Assembly (NCBI GenBank): GCA_020638675.1
Contig: JACKID010000003.1
Location: forward strand, 124,001-188,000
Source: Planctomycetota bacterium
GTDB lineage: Bacteria; Planctomycetota; UBA8742; UBA2392
DNA: 64,000 nucleotides
Direction of reading: 5' to 3'
The notes beneath the pieces are model-generated. The model was not told the origin of the DNA. It searched no databases and was given only the letters and a program-made list of their open reading frames with translations. This document shows, piece after piece, positions 31,939-40,813 of the stretch. A program made the position numbers and the translations under genes. Position 1 is the stretch's first letter, and every line of letters begins with the position of its first letter.

Positions 31939-33564
31939 ATGCGCATGAAGCGTCTCGCCGTCGCATCCGCCGTGCTGTTGTGCCTTGCGGCATTCGTGCG
32001 TGCCGATGACTGGGACGCGAAGGTTGCCGCCTACAAGGAGTCGCAGAAGCGCCCCTCCCTGTGGAAGCGTACCGCCGGGCGCGAAGAGCTGGCCAAAACG
32101 CGTGACGCGCGGGCGATTGAAATCCTCGCGCAGGACTACGCCAAGCCGGAGAAGCCCAAGGACCAAGTGCAGTTCCTCGTCGCGTCGCTCGTTACGCGCT
32201 ACTGCAACACCAAGGACTTCGTCGACGCCCTGGAGGCCTTCCGCACCGCCCACGACCGCGCCGAGGACGCCTGGCTGTGGTACCGCTGCCTGCAGATCTA
32301 CCAGAACTGGCGCGGCGTGACCGACGTGGTCGAGATTGCGAAAAACCCCGAGCTGGACATCTTCCTGCGCGCGGCCGCCATCGAAGCCATCGCCAACCGG
32401 CCTGAGCCCGAGGCGCTGGAGCTGATCTCCGACACGCTCAACAACCTGCCGGACGACAATCAGCGCTGGGTACTGGTCGAAAGCTGCATGAACGCGCTTC
32501 GCTGGAAGCCGGCGCAAATCAAGAAAGAGCTGCTGACCACGGCCGAGCGGCTGGCCCGCATGCTGGACCAGGATGCAGTGCCCGAGCACACCAAGCTCGT
32601 GATCGCGCGCACCTTCCGGCGCATCTTTGACGAAGACCACGCCTACATGGCAGCGAATTTCTGGCTGGACAAGATCCAGGGCGGCAAACCCGGCATGCGC
32701 AGCAACACGCTCGCGCAGCCGACGTTCCTGGGCCTGCAGGCCGAGGGCAACCGCATCTGCTACGTGATCGACATGAGCGACTCAATGCTCACGCCGCTCA
32801 CGCTGCAGGAGAAAGAGGATTTGCGAAACCCGGTCACGGGCCACAAGAAGCTCGACGACCCCGACGCCAAGCCGCCCCAGCCCGACCCGGACGTGGCCGC
32901 GCTGCCCTGGGACAAGATCGTCACCCGCTTCGACGCCGCGCGGGAGTTCCTGAAGCTGTCGCTCAAGCGCCTGAGCCTCGACCAGTACTTCGCCGTCGTG
33001 GGTTTCGGCACTGAGGCCGCGTTGCTTGAGGAATGCGACGGCATGGTCAAGGTGACCGACAAGCGCGTCGAGAAAGTAATCGCCGAGCTGGACGCGATCA
33101 AACCCGGCAAAGCCACGCCCGCGCGCAAAGAAGGTACCCTACGCGGCATGACCAACCTGCACGGCGGCATCCAGCGCGCATTCAAGTGCAAGGGGAAGGG
33201 CCTGATCAAGGATTACGAATACATTGACTGGCTCGGCTTCACGCAGGGCGCGGACACGATCTTCCTGCTCTCGGACGGCAAACAGACCTGGTCGGACTGG
33301 GACTGCCTGGACAAGTCCGACAGTACCGACGTGGCCGGCGACCCCGAAAGCGGCAAGGATATCCCCGGCGGCGGTGACTACCCCGAGCTGCATTTCTACG
33401 GGCCCTATGTCGACCAGCGCCACATGCTGGAGGATTTCCAGCGCATGAACCTGTTCCGCAAGGCCGAAATCCACTGCATTGGCATCGGCGAAGCCGAAGA
33501 AGGCGTGCTGCGGGCCATCAGTGACATCGGCAACGGGCAGCTGAGGCTGGTCGGCAAAAAGTAG
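31939..33564 (+). CDS. Exported vWA-domain protein, copy 2
   Basis: The protein has 541 residues from ATG 31939, giving a signal peptide (MRMKRLAVASAVLLCLAAFVRA). It matches copy 1 throughout: opening DDWDAKVAAYKES-KRPSLWKRT, repeats, then NRICYVIDMSDSM with the MIDAS DxSxS, TNLHGGIQRAFK, TIFLLSDGKQTWSDWD, and the shared C-terminal MNLFRKAEIHCIGIGEAEEGVL. The insertion after the first MIDAS motif is shorter. The terminator between the copies suggests separate transcription. The shared, unusual C-terminal GIGEA segment may define the family. Confidence 0.82.
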   Translation: MRMKRLAVASAVLLCLAAFVRADDWDAKVAAYKESQKRPSLWKRTAGREELAKTRDARAIEILAQDYAKPEKPKDQVQFLVASLVTRYCNTKDFVDALEAFRTAHDRAEDAWLWYRCLQIYQNWRGVTDVVEIAKNPELDIFLRAAAIEAIANRPEPEALELISDTLNNLPDDNQRWVLVESCMNALRWKPAQIKKELLTTAERLARMLDQDAVPEHTKLVIARTFRRIFDEDHAYMAANFWLDKIQGGKPGMRSNTLAQPTFLGLQAEGNRICYVIDMSDSMLTPLTLQEKEDLRNPVTGHKKLDDPDAKPPQPDPDVAALPWDKIVTRFDAAREFLKLSLKRLSLDQYFAVVGFGTEAALLEECDGMVKVTDKRVEKVIAELDAIKPGKATPARKEGTLRGMTNLHGGIQRAFKCKGKGLIKDYEYIDWLGFTQGADTIFLLSDGKQTWSDWDCLDKSDSTDVAGDPESGKDIPGGGDYPELHFYGPYVDQRHMLEDFQRMNLFRKAEIHCIGIGEAEEGVLRAISDIGNGQLRLVGKK

Positions 33565-33788
33565 CCGCGGCACATTCAACGCCCCGTGGATCAGGTTGAA
33601 AACAGAGCCACTGAGTAACAGAGCTCGATGCAGGTGAAGCAAGTGCGCCCGTTGGCCGGCCTGATTCTCCCCAACTCTGTTCTTCTGTTTTCATTACCGA
33701 CAGGCCTGAATCCGGTCAGGAACTGCCCTCTGAGGCTACTTAATGGCAGAATGCTGGGCCAATTTGGGCCGCACACGAGAGGAAAGCC

Positions 33789-34631
33789 ATGCGTATCTGG
33801 GAACCCCACATCCACATGATCAGCCGCGTTACCGATGACTATGAGAAGATGGCCGCGGCCGGCATCACCCACATCACCGAGCCCCAGTTCTGGCTTGGCC
33901 AGCCGCGCACCAGCGTGGGCAGCTTCATCGACTACTTCATGCACCTAACGGAGTACGAAGTGGCACGCGCGGCGGATTACGGAATCAAACACTACTGCAA
34001 CATCGGGCTGAACCCGAAGGAAGCCAACGACGACCGCGTGAACCGAGACGTCATGTCGATCCTGCCGGAGTGGGTGAAGCACCCGTTGTGTCTGGCAATC
34101 GGCGAGATCGGGCTGGACTCGCACACACCCACAGAGGAAAAGTTCCTGCTGGAGCAGCTCGAGCTCGCCAAGCAGACAGGAATGCCGGTGATGGTGCACA
34201 CGCCGCACCGCGAGAAGTTCAAGGGCACCAAGCGGATCATCAGCTTCTGTCAGGACGTCGGCATGGACGCCGACAAGGTGCTGATCGACCACAACAACGA
34301 AGAGACCATCCCGATCACGAAGGAAGCGGGCTATTGGGCGGGCCACACGGTTTACCCGGTGACCAAGCTCAGCCCGGAGCGCGCGACCAACATCCTCAAG
34401 CGCTTCGGCACGGAAAAGATGATGCTGAACAGCTCCGCCGACTGGGGCCCCAGCGATTGCACCAACGTGCCCAAGACAGTAGCCGAGCTGCGCCGCAACG
34501 GCTTCACGGAAGAAGACATCCAGCGCGTGGTATGGGACAATCCGTTCAACTTCTACGCGCAAAGCGGCAAGCTCGCAGAAGAGCGCGCCCGCCTGAAACA
34601 CACCTTCCTGCCCGAAAGCGTGGCGGTGTAG
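33789..34631 (+). CDS. TatD-family metal-dependent hydrolase
   Basis: The protein has 280 residues and a complete TatD-like metal set. The HxH near the N-terminus is in EPHIHM. The Glu is in CLAIGEIGLDSH. Two later histidines are in VMVHTPHREK and LIDHNNEE, and the final Asp is in NSSADWGPSD. The fold would be a TIM barrel binding two metals. TatD enzymes act as nucleases or esterases, and this divergent member could also be an amidohydrolase. A good GAGAGGAAAGCC ribosome-binding site precedes the ATG. A small unknown gene starts 8 bases after it. Confidence 0.85.
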   Translation: MRIWEPHIHMISRVTDDYEKMAAAGITHITEPQFWLGQPRTSVGSFIDYFMHLTEYEVARAADYGIKHYCNIGLNPKEANDDRVNRDVMSILPEWVKHPLCLAIGEIGLDSHTPTEEKFLLEQLELAKQTGMPVMVHTPHREKFKGTKRIISFCQDVGMDADKVLIDHNNEETIPITKEAGYWAGHTVYPVTKLSPERATNILKRFGTEKMMLNSSADWGPSDCTNVPKTVAELRRNGFTEEDIQRVVWDNPFNFYAQSGKLAEERARLKHTFLPESVAV

Positions 34632-34639
34632 GAAAACAC

Positions 34640-35041
34640 ATGCTGGATGTGGTTCTTGGCAAATCGACGCTCGGCTTTTCCAGATCCGATAAGCCGAGAG
34701 CTTCTTTTGAGGACGAGGACCCCCGTTACTGGTTTCTATACCCGTTTTTTGAGTCGATCTACGATCGAACTCAGCAGATGGTCGACCTCTACGGTCACGC
34801 GGCGTTCAAGGGTAGGTCCAGAGAGGTTCTCCGCGAAATGCTGGAGCAAGCTCGCGCCATTGCGCTGAGCCAACCGGAGCGCTGGTTCATTTGCACGGGC
34901 AGAAGATCAAATGGCCCCTCTCCCGGTCCAGTCTTCCAGCACATTGTTCGCAAAGACCTGTTGGAGTTCATCGGGCAGCTACTTTCGATAGTCGCCCTGG
35001 CCATCGAATCGGGCTCAGACGTGCTCTTCGAAGGCGATTGA
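34640..35041 (+). CDS. Hypothetical protein, 133 residues
   Basis: The gene starts 8 bases after the TatD-like gene, so it is likely co-transcribed. It encodes a soluble, aromatic-rich N-terminus (DEDPRYWFLYPFFESIYDRTQQMVDLYGHAAFKG), a central helix and a hydrophobic helix near the C-terminus (LLEFIGQLLSIVALAIESG). No known domain or motif is visible. Base composition is slightly lower in GC at the start than in its neighbours, which may indicate a recent arrival. Function unknown. Confidence 0.6.
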   Translation: MLDVVLGKSTLGFSRSDKPRASFEDEDPRYWFLYPFFESIYDRTQQMVDLYGHAAFKGRSREVLREMLEQARAIALSQPERWFICTGRRSNGPSPGPVFQHIVRKDLLEFIGQLLSIVALAIESGSDVLFEGD

Positions 35042-35044
35042 ATG

Positions 35045-35189
35045 TAGCCCGGTGCGTAAGCGCCGGGCATCGGAAGGCAAACCCCACAAAAACAGAGCAG
35101 CCCGCATCGAAGGATTACAGCTTCGATGCGGGCTTTGCAGTTAACGCGAGAGATCCTGCACCAATGCCCCCAGCTTACGCCGGGGGCTA
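35045..35189. repeat. Two covarying 26-bp palindromic elements around a terminator
   Basis: Element A is at 35045-35070 on the plus strand and element B at 35164-35189 on the minus strand. Both read TAGCCC-nn-n-GCGTAAGC-n-nn-GGGCAT. The variable stem bases differ but compensate: GG pairs with CC in A, and CC pairs with GG in B, while T/G becomes G/T beside the loop. The core GCGTAAGC is identical. No gene lies between them apart from the terminator hairpin. Confidence 0.7.
35099..35134. terminator. Hairpin terminator between convergent genes
   Basis: AGCCCGCATCGAAG (35099-35112) pairs perfectly over 14 bp with CTTCGATGCGGGCT (35121-35134) and is followed by TTGC. It can serve both the plus-strand hypothetical gene and the DUF1015 gene. 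Confidence 0.8.
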
Positions 35190-35193
35190 CGAG

Positions 35194-36405
35194 CTAGAAC
35201 GTGTGGATGAACAAGCCTGATCGCAGCTTGGGTTCGAACCAGGTGGATTTGGGGGGCATGATTCGGCCGGCGTCGGCGATTTCCATCAGCTGCTGCACCG
35301 TTACCGGGTACATGCTGAAGGCTACGCCGCCGTTCTTGTCGACCTGCTGCTTCAGGTAGTCCGTGCCGCGGATACCTCCGGCGAACTCGATGCGGTCGCT
35401 GGTGCGCGGGTCCTCGATGCCGAGCAATGGCCCCAGCACCTGCTGCTGCAACATCTCCACGTCGAGGCGCGCAACCGGGTTTGTGTCGGCCGGCGGCTCC
35501 AGCTTCAGGCTGTGCCACTTGCCGGCGAGGTACATGCTGACCCTGCCCGGCTCAGCGGGCGCGGGCGTGCCGTCTTCCATCTCGCAGGTGAAGCTGATCT
35601 CGCCCAGCAGCTCCTCGGGCTCACGGCCGTTGAGGTCCTGCACGATGCGGTTGTAGGGCAGGATCTTCAGCTCTGAGCCCGGGAAGAACACGCACAAGAA
35701 CCAGTTGTAGTCTTCCTCGCCCGTGTGGTTCGGGTTGGCCCTGGCGCGCTCGTTGGCGACGCGCGCGGCGCTGGCGCTTCGGTGGTGCCCGTCAGCGACG
35801 TAGAACGCGGGCACCGGCAGGAACGCTTTGGCCAGCGCTTCGCCACCTGCAATCCGCCACACCGTGTGCTTGATGCCGTCCGGCGCGGTGAAGTCGATCA
35901 GCGGTTTTGCCGCGCACGCTTCCGCGACCAGCTTGTTCACCTCGGCGTTGTCCTTGTAGGTCAGGAACACCGGGCCGGAGTTTGCAGACAGGTCGCCGGT
36001 CAGGCGGGTGCGGTCGTTTTCCTTGTCCGGGCGGGTCTTCTCGTGCTTCTTGATCAGCCCGTTGTTGTAGTCGTCCACGTGGCACAGCCCGACCACGCCG
36101 CGCTGCACGTGCTCGCCCATCTGCTGCTGGTACACATACAGCGACGGCCCCTCTTCACGCACCAGCGCGCCTTCGGCCTGCAGGCGTTTGAGATTCTCGA
36201 CGGCCTTGGCGTAGACGGCGTCGGAGTGGACGTCCGTGCCCGGAGGCAAGTCGATCTCCGCACGAACTACGTGCAGCATGCTGAGCGGGTTGCCGGCCGC
36301 CAGCTCGCGCGCTTCTTCCGTGGTCACGACGTCATACGGCAGCGACGCCACGCGCGGCGCAAGCTCGGGGGTGGGGCGAAGACCGGTGAATGCTCTGATT
36401 CGCAT
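35194..36405 (-). CDS. DUF1015-family protein linked to serine biosynthesis
   Basis: The protein has 403 residues from ATG 36405 (MRIRAFTGLRP, the family's usual start). Family hallmarks are PYDVVTTEEARELAAGNPLS near the N-terminus, GLIKKHEKTRPDKENDRTR, and the ParB-like AFYVADGHHRSASA motif. DUF1015 genes very often lie beside serA and serine or phosphoserine transaminases, exactly as here. A role in serine metabolism, such as serine phosphorylation by analogy with ParB-fold kinases, is inferred and not shown. It is the last gene of a three-gene run on the minus strand. Confidence 0.88.
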   Translation of the reverse strand: MRIRAFTGLRPTPELAPRVASLPYDVVTTEEARELAAGNPLSMLHVVRAEIDLPPGTDVHSDAVYAKAVENLKRLQAEGALVREEGPSLYVYQQQMGEHVQRGVVGLCHVDDYNNGLIKKHEKTRPDKENDRTRLTGDLSANSGPVFLTYKDNAEVNKLVAEACAAKPLIDFTAPDGIKHTVWRIAGGEALAKAFLPVPAFYVADGHHRSASAARVANERARANPNHTGEEDYNWFLCVFFPGSELKILPYNRIVQDLNGREPEELLGEISFTCEMEDGTPAPAEPGRVSMYLAGKWHSLKLEPPADTNPVARLDVEMLQQQVLGPLLGIEDPRTSDRIEFAGGIRGTDYLKQQVDKNGGVAFSMYPVTVQQLMEIADAGRIMPPKSTWFEPKLRSGLFIHTF

Positions 36406-36417
36406 GGCAATCGTGTT

Positions 36418-36484
36418 GCGGGCGTCCCGCCCGCATTGGGGCCTGGGCGTCTCGCCCAGGCCGGTTGCGGGCAAGATGCCCGCA
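36418..36484. repeat. Three tandem perfect hairpins with 3-base loops
   Basis: GCGGGCG-TCC-CGCCCGC (36418-36434), GGCCTGGGCG-TCT-CGCCCAGGCC (36440-36462) and TGCGGGCA-AGA-TGCCCGCA (36466-36484) follow each other between serA and the DUF1015 gene. All stems are perfect, and loops are TCC, TCT or AGA. No reading frame. Confidence 0.75.
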
Positions 36485-36490
36485 TCACGT

Positions 36491-37429
36491 TCAGTTCACC
36501 CGGCCCACGTAATCCTTGCCGGTCAGGAAGTTGCCTACGTTTCGGCAGATGATCTCGCCGACCTTCTCCTGCGCGTCGATCGTGCTGGCCCCGAGGTGCG
36601 GCGTGCACACGACCTTTGGATGCATCACCAGCGGGTTGTCCGGCCCGGCCGGCTCTTTTTCGTACACGTCCAGCGCCGCGCCGCCGCACTTGCCGCTGTT
36701 GAGCGCTTCAAGCAAAGCCGCCTCGTCCACCAGCCCGCCCCGCGCGCAGTTGATCAGGCGCATGCCCGGCTTGCAGATCTCGAAGGCGTGCTTGCCGATC
36801 AGGTGCTTCGTCTCCGGCATCATCGGCGTATGCACAGTGATGATGTCCGCGCGGCGGATCACGTCCTCCAGCGGCAGCAGGTCGACACCGATCTCCTTCG
36901 CGCGCTCTTCGTCGATCACCGGGTCGTAGCCGATCACCTTCATCTTCAGGCCCAGCGCGCGATCCGCGACCACGGCGCCGATGTTGCCGAGCCCGACCAC
37001 ACCCAGAGTCTTGCCGGTCAGCTCAATGCCCTTGTAGCCGCGGTCCCACTCGCCGCCGACCAGCTTGCGGTTCGCCTGCGGAATGTGTCGCGCCATCGCG
37101 AACATCAGCGCCAGCGTGTGCTCGGCCGTCGTGACGGTGTTGCCGCCCGGCGCGATCAGCACCGCGATGTCCTTGCTCGCGGCGGCCTTGGCGTCGATGT
37201 TGTCGAAGCCCGTGCCAGCGCGCCCGATGACCTTCAGGTCCGGCGCCTTTTCGATGATGTCGGCTGTGACCTTGCTTTCGCTGCGCACGATCAGCCCGGC
37301 GCAGCCCTTCAGCTTGGCCACCAGCTCGTCGCCGTTGACCGGCGCGATCTCTTCAATCTCGATGTCTTTGAACTCGCGCAGAACATCTACACCCTGCGGG
37401 TTCAGCTTTGCTGATATCAGTACCTTCAT
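36491..37429 (-). CDS. serA: D-3-phosphoglycerate dehydrogenase, short form
   Basis: The protein has 312 residues. It oxidises 3-phosphoglycerate with NAD+, the first step of serine synthesis. The Rossmann glycine motif is GVVGLGNIGAVVADRA. The 2-hydroxyacid dehydrogenase signatures are LINCARGGLVDEAAL (catalytic Arg region), GGAALDVYEKEP and the catalytic His in TPHLGAST. The length matches short SerA types, which lack the C-terminal ACT regulatory domain, so feedback by serine through ACT is not expected. It lies between the aminotransferase and DUF1015 genes in one direction. Confidence 0.92.
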   Translation of the reverse strand: MKVLISAKLNPQGVDVLREFKDIEIEEIAPVNGDELVAKLKGCAGLIVRSESKVTADIIEKAPDLKVIGRAGTGFDNIDAKAAASKDIAVLIAPGGNTVTTAEHTLALMFAMARHIPQANRKLVGGEWDRGYKGIELTGKTLGVVGLGNIGAVVADRALGLKMKVIGYDPVIDEERAKEIGVDLLPLEDVIRRADIITVHTPMMPETKHLIGKHAFEICKPGMRLINCARGGLVDEAALLEALNSGKCGGAALDVYEKEPAGPDNPLVMHPKVVCTPHLGASTIDAQEKVGEIICRNVGNFLTGKDYVGRVN

Positions 37430-37456
37430 GTCATTGCCTCACTGGAAAAGCATTCC

Positions 37457-37531
37457 AACCGCGAAGGACCGCCAAGTACCGCGAAGAACAGCAAAGTGTC
37501 ACTTCGCGGTCCTTAGTGGTCCTTCGCGGTT
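37457..37531. repeat. Inverted repeat upstream of serA
   Basis: AACCGCGAAGGACC (37457-37470) is the perfect 14-bp inverse of 37518-37531. Inside, CCGCGAAG and CTTCGCGG form a further pair. The right arm touches the aminotransferase stop codon. Confidence 0.7.
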
Positions 37532-38688
37532 CAAGTCGTCTTTGACAGGCGAAGGTACTCCGCCTGCGCGGCTTTCAGGCCTGCACCGCTTTCGAACTTC
37601 AACCCGGCCTCTGCCAGCACGACCTCGAGCGCGGCGATCAAGCCCATGGTGTCGATGTAGTCGTAGTAGCCCAGGTGCGCGAGGCGGAAGATCTTGCCCT
37701 TCAGGTCGTCCTGCCCATTGGCGATGATCGCGCCGAACTGGTTTTTCAGTCCCTTGATCACCGTACCGCTGTCCATCCCGCCGGGTACCCGCACGGCCGT
37801 GACGCTTTCGCTGGGGGAATCGCTCAACAGCTCAAGCCCCATCGCCTTCACCGCTGCGCGCGACATGCTGGCAAGCTCGAAGGCGTTGCGCGTCAGCGCG
37901 TCCACGCCCGAGTCCAGAATCCACTTCAGGCTGGCAGCGGCCGCGGCGATCAGGCTGATGGCTGGCGTAAACGCCGTCTGGTCCTTGGCCTGGTTCTTCA
38001 GCTCGCGCGCGAAGTCAAAGTAGAAGCGCCGGTTGCCCTTGCGCTCACCGAGCATCTTCTCGGCCTTCTCGCTGATGCTGACGAACGCGAGCCCCGGCGG
38101 CATGGCCATCGCCTTCTGGCTGCCGCAGACCACGAGGTCGAGTCCCCATTCATCCGTGCGAACCTCGTGCGCGCCGATCCAGGTGATGGCGTCCACGCAC
38201 ATGAGGCAATTGGACATCGGCTTTACCAGCTGCGCAATCTGCTGGACGGGATGAACCGCGCCGGTGCTGCTTTCGCTGCCCTGCACGAATACGGCGCGCA
38301 CGTCGGGATGCATCCCCAACTGTGCCGCCACCGCAGCAAACGGCACGCCCCGCCCGTGCTCAACCTTGACCTCAATGACGTTGGCGCCGAACGCCTGGTT
38401 CATCTTTGTCCAGCGTTCGCCGAACTTGCCGGCGTTGACGCAGATGACCTTGTCGCCTTCCTGCACGATATTGGCCACGCAGGCCTCAAGCCCGCCGCTG
38501 CCCGAGCTGGCGAAGGTCAGCACCGGGCGCTCGGTCTTGAACAGCTTCTGCAAGCCCTTGCGGACGGTCTGGAACAATTCGACAAATGCGTCGGTGCGGT
38601 GGTGCATGGCCGCTTCGGCCTGTGCAATTTGCGCTTCAGGAAGCAGGGCGGTCGGCCCCGGCGTCAGGACTCGGTTCTTGGGCAGCAT
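37531..38688 (-). CDS. Class V aminotransferase (phosphoserine or alanine-glyoxylate type)
   Basis: The protein has 385 residues. It is a PLP enzyme of fold type I, class V. The Schiff-base lysine is in CGSQKAMAMPPGL and the cofactor-binding Asp in LMCVDAITWIGAHE. The start MLPKNRVLTPGPTALLPE is typical of the alanine-glyoxylate/serine-pyruvate group. The position directly before serA makes 3-phosphohydroxypyruvate transamination likely, so it may stand in for SerC. The sequence alone cannot separate phosphoserine, serine-glyoxylate and alanine-glyoxylate activity. Confidence 0.88.
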   Translation of the reverse strand: MLPKNRVLTPGPTALLPEAQIAQAEAAMHHRTDAFVELFQTVRKGLQKLFKTERPVLTFASSGSGGLEACVANIVQEGDKVICVNAGKFGERWTKMNQAFGANVIEVKVEHGRGVPFAAVAAQLGMHPDVRAVFVQGSESSTGAVHPVQQIAQLVKPMSNCLMCVDAITWIGAHEVRTDEWGLDLVVCGSQKAMAMPPGLAFVSISEKAEKMLGERKGNRRFYFDFARELKNQAKDQTAFTPAISLIAAAAASLKWILDSGVDALTRNAFELASMSRAAVKAMGLELLSDSPSESVTAVRVPGGMDSGTVIKGLKNQFGAIIANGQDDLKGKIFRLAHLGYYDYIDTMGLIAALEVVLAEAGLKFESGAGLKAAQAEYLRLSKTT

Positions 38689-38812
38689 GTTGGCTCCTTT
38701 GCGGCGATAGTAGCCGCACGCCGGGCGGCGTCCATGAGAACCTTTGGAAGTACAATGCAGGGGTCGCGCGTTTCAATAGCGGCTGTATGAATCGGGCAAG
38801 AGGGCAACGGGC

Positions 38813-39826
38813 ATGAAGTTTCAGGACTATTACGAAATCCTTGGCGTGTCACGAGATGCGTCGGCCGAGGAGATCAAGAAGGCGTATAGAAAGCTTGCCA
38901 TCAAGTGGCACCCGGACCGGCACGGTGATTCCGACCGCGCCGCCGCCGAAGAGAAATTCAAGCGCATTAACGAGGCCAAAGAGGTACTGACCGACCCGGA
39001 AAAGCGCGCCAAGTACGACAAGTTCGGACAGAACTGGGAGCACGGGCAGGACTTCACCCCGCCCCAGGGCGGCGGCTGGCAGACGATGGACCCGGACGAG
39101 TTCGCCTCGATGTTCGGGGGCGGCGGCGGGTTCTCGGACTTCTTCGCCAGCATGTTCGGCGCCGACATGCGCGGGCGCGCGCGTACGCACCGTCGCTACC
39201 AGTCACGGGGAGCCGACGTGAATGCCGATCTGCGCTTGACCATCAGCGACGCGATTGAGGGCGGCAAGCGCGAGTTCGGCCTCGGGACTGTGCAGTCATG
39301 CGCAACCTGCGGCGGCACTGGCGAGCTGGGTGACCACGTCTGCCCGACCTGCGCCGGCATGGGCCGCGTGCGCGGGCACAAGACGGTCGAGGTCAAGATT
39401 CCGAAAGACGTGCGCGACGGCATGGTGCTGCGCCTGCGCGGACTGGGTGAGGCGGGCCAGGGCGGCGGCGAGACCGGCGACCTGTACCTGACCATCCGCC
39501 TGCAGGGCGACGCCAACTACCGCCGCGAAGGCGCGGACATCTTCGCCGACGTGCCGGTCGCACCCTGGGAAGCGCTGGACGGCGCAAGAATCGACCTGCG
39601 CACACTGGACGGCACGATTACGCTGAACGTCCCGCCAGGCACCAAGTCCGGCCAGCACTTGCGCTTGAAAGGCCTCGGGCTGCCGCACGAACAAGGCGGC
39701 CGCGGCGACCTATACGCAGTCATCCGGCTCGCCATGCCGGAGAACCCCAGCGACAAGCAGAAAGAGCTGATTCACAAGCTGAAAGAGGCGGGTCCGGCCG
39801 AAGTATCCGGCGGCGCACGAAAGTAG
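38813..39826 (+). CDS. DnaJ-like co-chaperone with reduced zinc-finger region
   Basis: The protein has 337 residues. The J domain (DYYEILGVSRDASAEEIKKAYRK) has the HPD motif in KWHPDRHGD. A Gly/Phe-rich stretch follows. Only two CxxCxG-type repeats are present (CATCGGTG and CPTCAGMG), half the four of DnaJ, so one zinc site remains. The C-terminal substrate-binding region has two barrels (VEVKIPKDVRDGMVLRLRGLG, RTLDGTITLNVPPGTKSGQHLRLKGLG). It should stimulate DnaK. The structure is intermediate between DnaJ and CbpA. No dnaK or grpE is nearby. Confidence 0.9.
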   Translation: MKFQDYYEILGVSRDASAEEIKKAYRKLAIKWHPDRHGDSDRAAAEEKFKRINEAKEVLTDPEKRAKYDKFGQNWEHGQDFTPPQGGGWQTMDPDEFASMFGGGGGFSDFFASMFGADMRGRARTHRRYQSRGADVNADLRLTISDAIEGGKREFGLGTVQSCATCGGTGELGDHVCPTCAGMGRVRGHKTVEVKIPKDVRDGMVLRLRGLGEAGQGGGETGDLYLTIRLQGDANYRREGADIFADVPVAPWEALDGARIDLRTLDGTITLNVPPGTKSGQHLRLKGLGLPHEQGGRGDLYAVIRLAMPENPSDKQKELIHKLKEAGPAEVSGGARK

Positions 39827-39831
39827 TGGTG

Positions 39832-39921
39832 GCATCGCCTTCCAGGCAATGCGTTGCGGCGGCTTCCAGCCGTCGCGACGCCTGCTGAAAGCAGGCGATA
39901 CTCATGCGCAGGATGCGCATG
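39832..39921. repeat. Four tandem mini-hairpins with 3-base loops
   Basis: Hairpins lie at 39832-39852 (8 of 9 pairs, loop TCC), 39856-39876 (9 pairs including one G-T, loop TCC), 39879-39897 (CGCCTGCT/AGCAGGCG, loop GAA) and 39903-39921 (CATGCGCA/TGCGCATG, loop GGA). They fill the whole gap between the convergent DnaJ-like and Sel1 genes. Confidence 0.75.
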
Positions 39922-39925
39922 CCAA

Positions 39926-40750
39926 TTAGTGCGGCTCGTCGTCGGCTTCGAGTTGTTTGAGGCGCTCTTCGGCGGCGATGCGGACTTCAGGGTCTTCGCT
40001 CTGGGCGAACGCCTTGCGGTACCAGGTCTTTGCCTGCTCCGTGTCTTTCTCCACCCCCCGGCCGTCTCGGTGCAGGTCGCCCATGGCGAGCATGCTGGCC
40101 GGGTGCTCGCCCGCGGCGCCACGCTCGAACCAGTAGAACGCGTCCTCGTCGCTCTGCTGCACGCCGTCACCGTCGAGGTGCATCACGCCGAGGTAGTAGC
40201 ATGCACCGGGCACGCCCCTGTCGGCGGCGTCGAGGAACCAGACGGCCGCCTCGGCGTGGTCCTGCGGCGTGGCGATGCCTTCGTAATGAAACAGCCCGAG
40301 CCGGTAGCTCGCTTCCGGATCGCCAGTGCCGGCACTGCGCTGCAGCCAGACGTACGCCTTGGCGTCGCTCTGTCCGACGCCCTTGCCGAAGAGATAGAGC
40401 TGCCAGATGTAGGTCAGCGCGTCGCGCTGGCCCTTCTCGGCGGCCTTCTCGACCCATAGCGCCGCCTGCTTGAAATCTACTTCCACGCCGCGGTTGCCGG
40501 TCATGTACCACAATCCGAGTTCGAACTGCGCTTCGGCGTGCCCCCGCTCGGCCGCGCTGAGCATGAACTTCCGCGCTTCTTCGAACTCGTTGGCGTCGCG
40601 CAACTCCATGCCGCGCCGGTATGCCTCTTCGGGCGTGAGAGCCTCTTCGTCGCCCGTTCGACTGACAGTGTCCGGTGGTGGATCCGAGCGTTCGGTGCTG
40701 GAACAGGCGCAGAGTCCAAGGGCCAGCAAAGTGATGAGCAGCAGGCGCAT
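39926..40750 (-). CDS. Sel1-repeat lipoprotein
   Basis: The protein has 274 residues from ATG 40750. A lipobox (LLALGLCAC) anchors it to a membrane. At least five Sel1-like repeats of about 36 residues follow, each with an A-x-x-x-LG-x-x-Y/L-x-x-G pattern (AEAQFELGLWYMTGNRG, PEASYRLGLFHYEGI, PGACYYLGVMHLDGDGV, PASMLAMGDLHRDGRGV). Such repeats bind proteins. The tail is acidic. A periplasmic scaffold or adaptor role is inferred. The gene stands alone. Confidence 0.85.
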   Translation of the reverse strand: MRLLLITLLALGLCACSSTERSDPPPDTVSRTGDEEALTPEEAYRRGMELRDANEFEEARKFMLSAAERGHAEAQFELGLWYMTGNRGVEVDFKQAALWVEKAAEKGQRDALTYIWQLYLFGKGVGQSDAKAYVWLQRSAGTGDPEASYRLGLFHYEGIATPQDHAEAAVWFLDAADRGVPGACYYLGVMHLDGDGVQQSDEDAFYWFERGAAGEHPASMLAMGDLHRDGRGVEKDTEQAKTWYRKAFAQSEDPEVRIAAEERLKQLEADDEPH

Positions 40751-40813
40751 GGATGTCTCAACGGGGCCGCCGCGGGGGAGGTCAGTGTAGCAGGCCACGC
40801 GGCGCGGCCCAAC

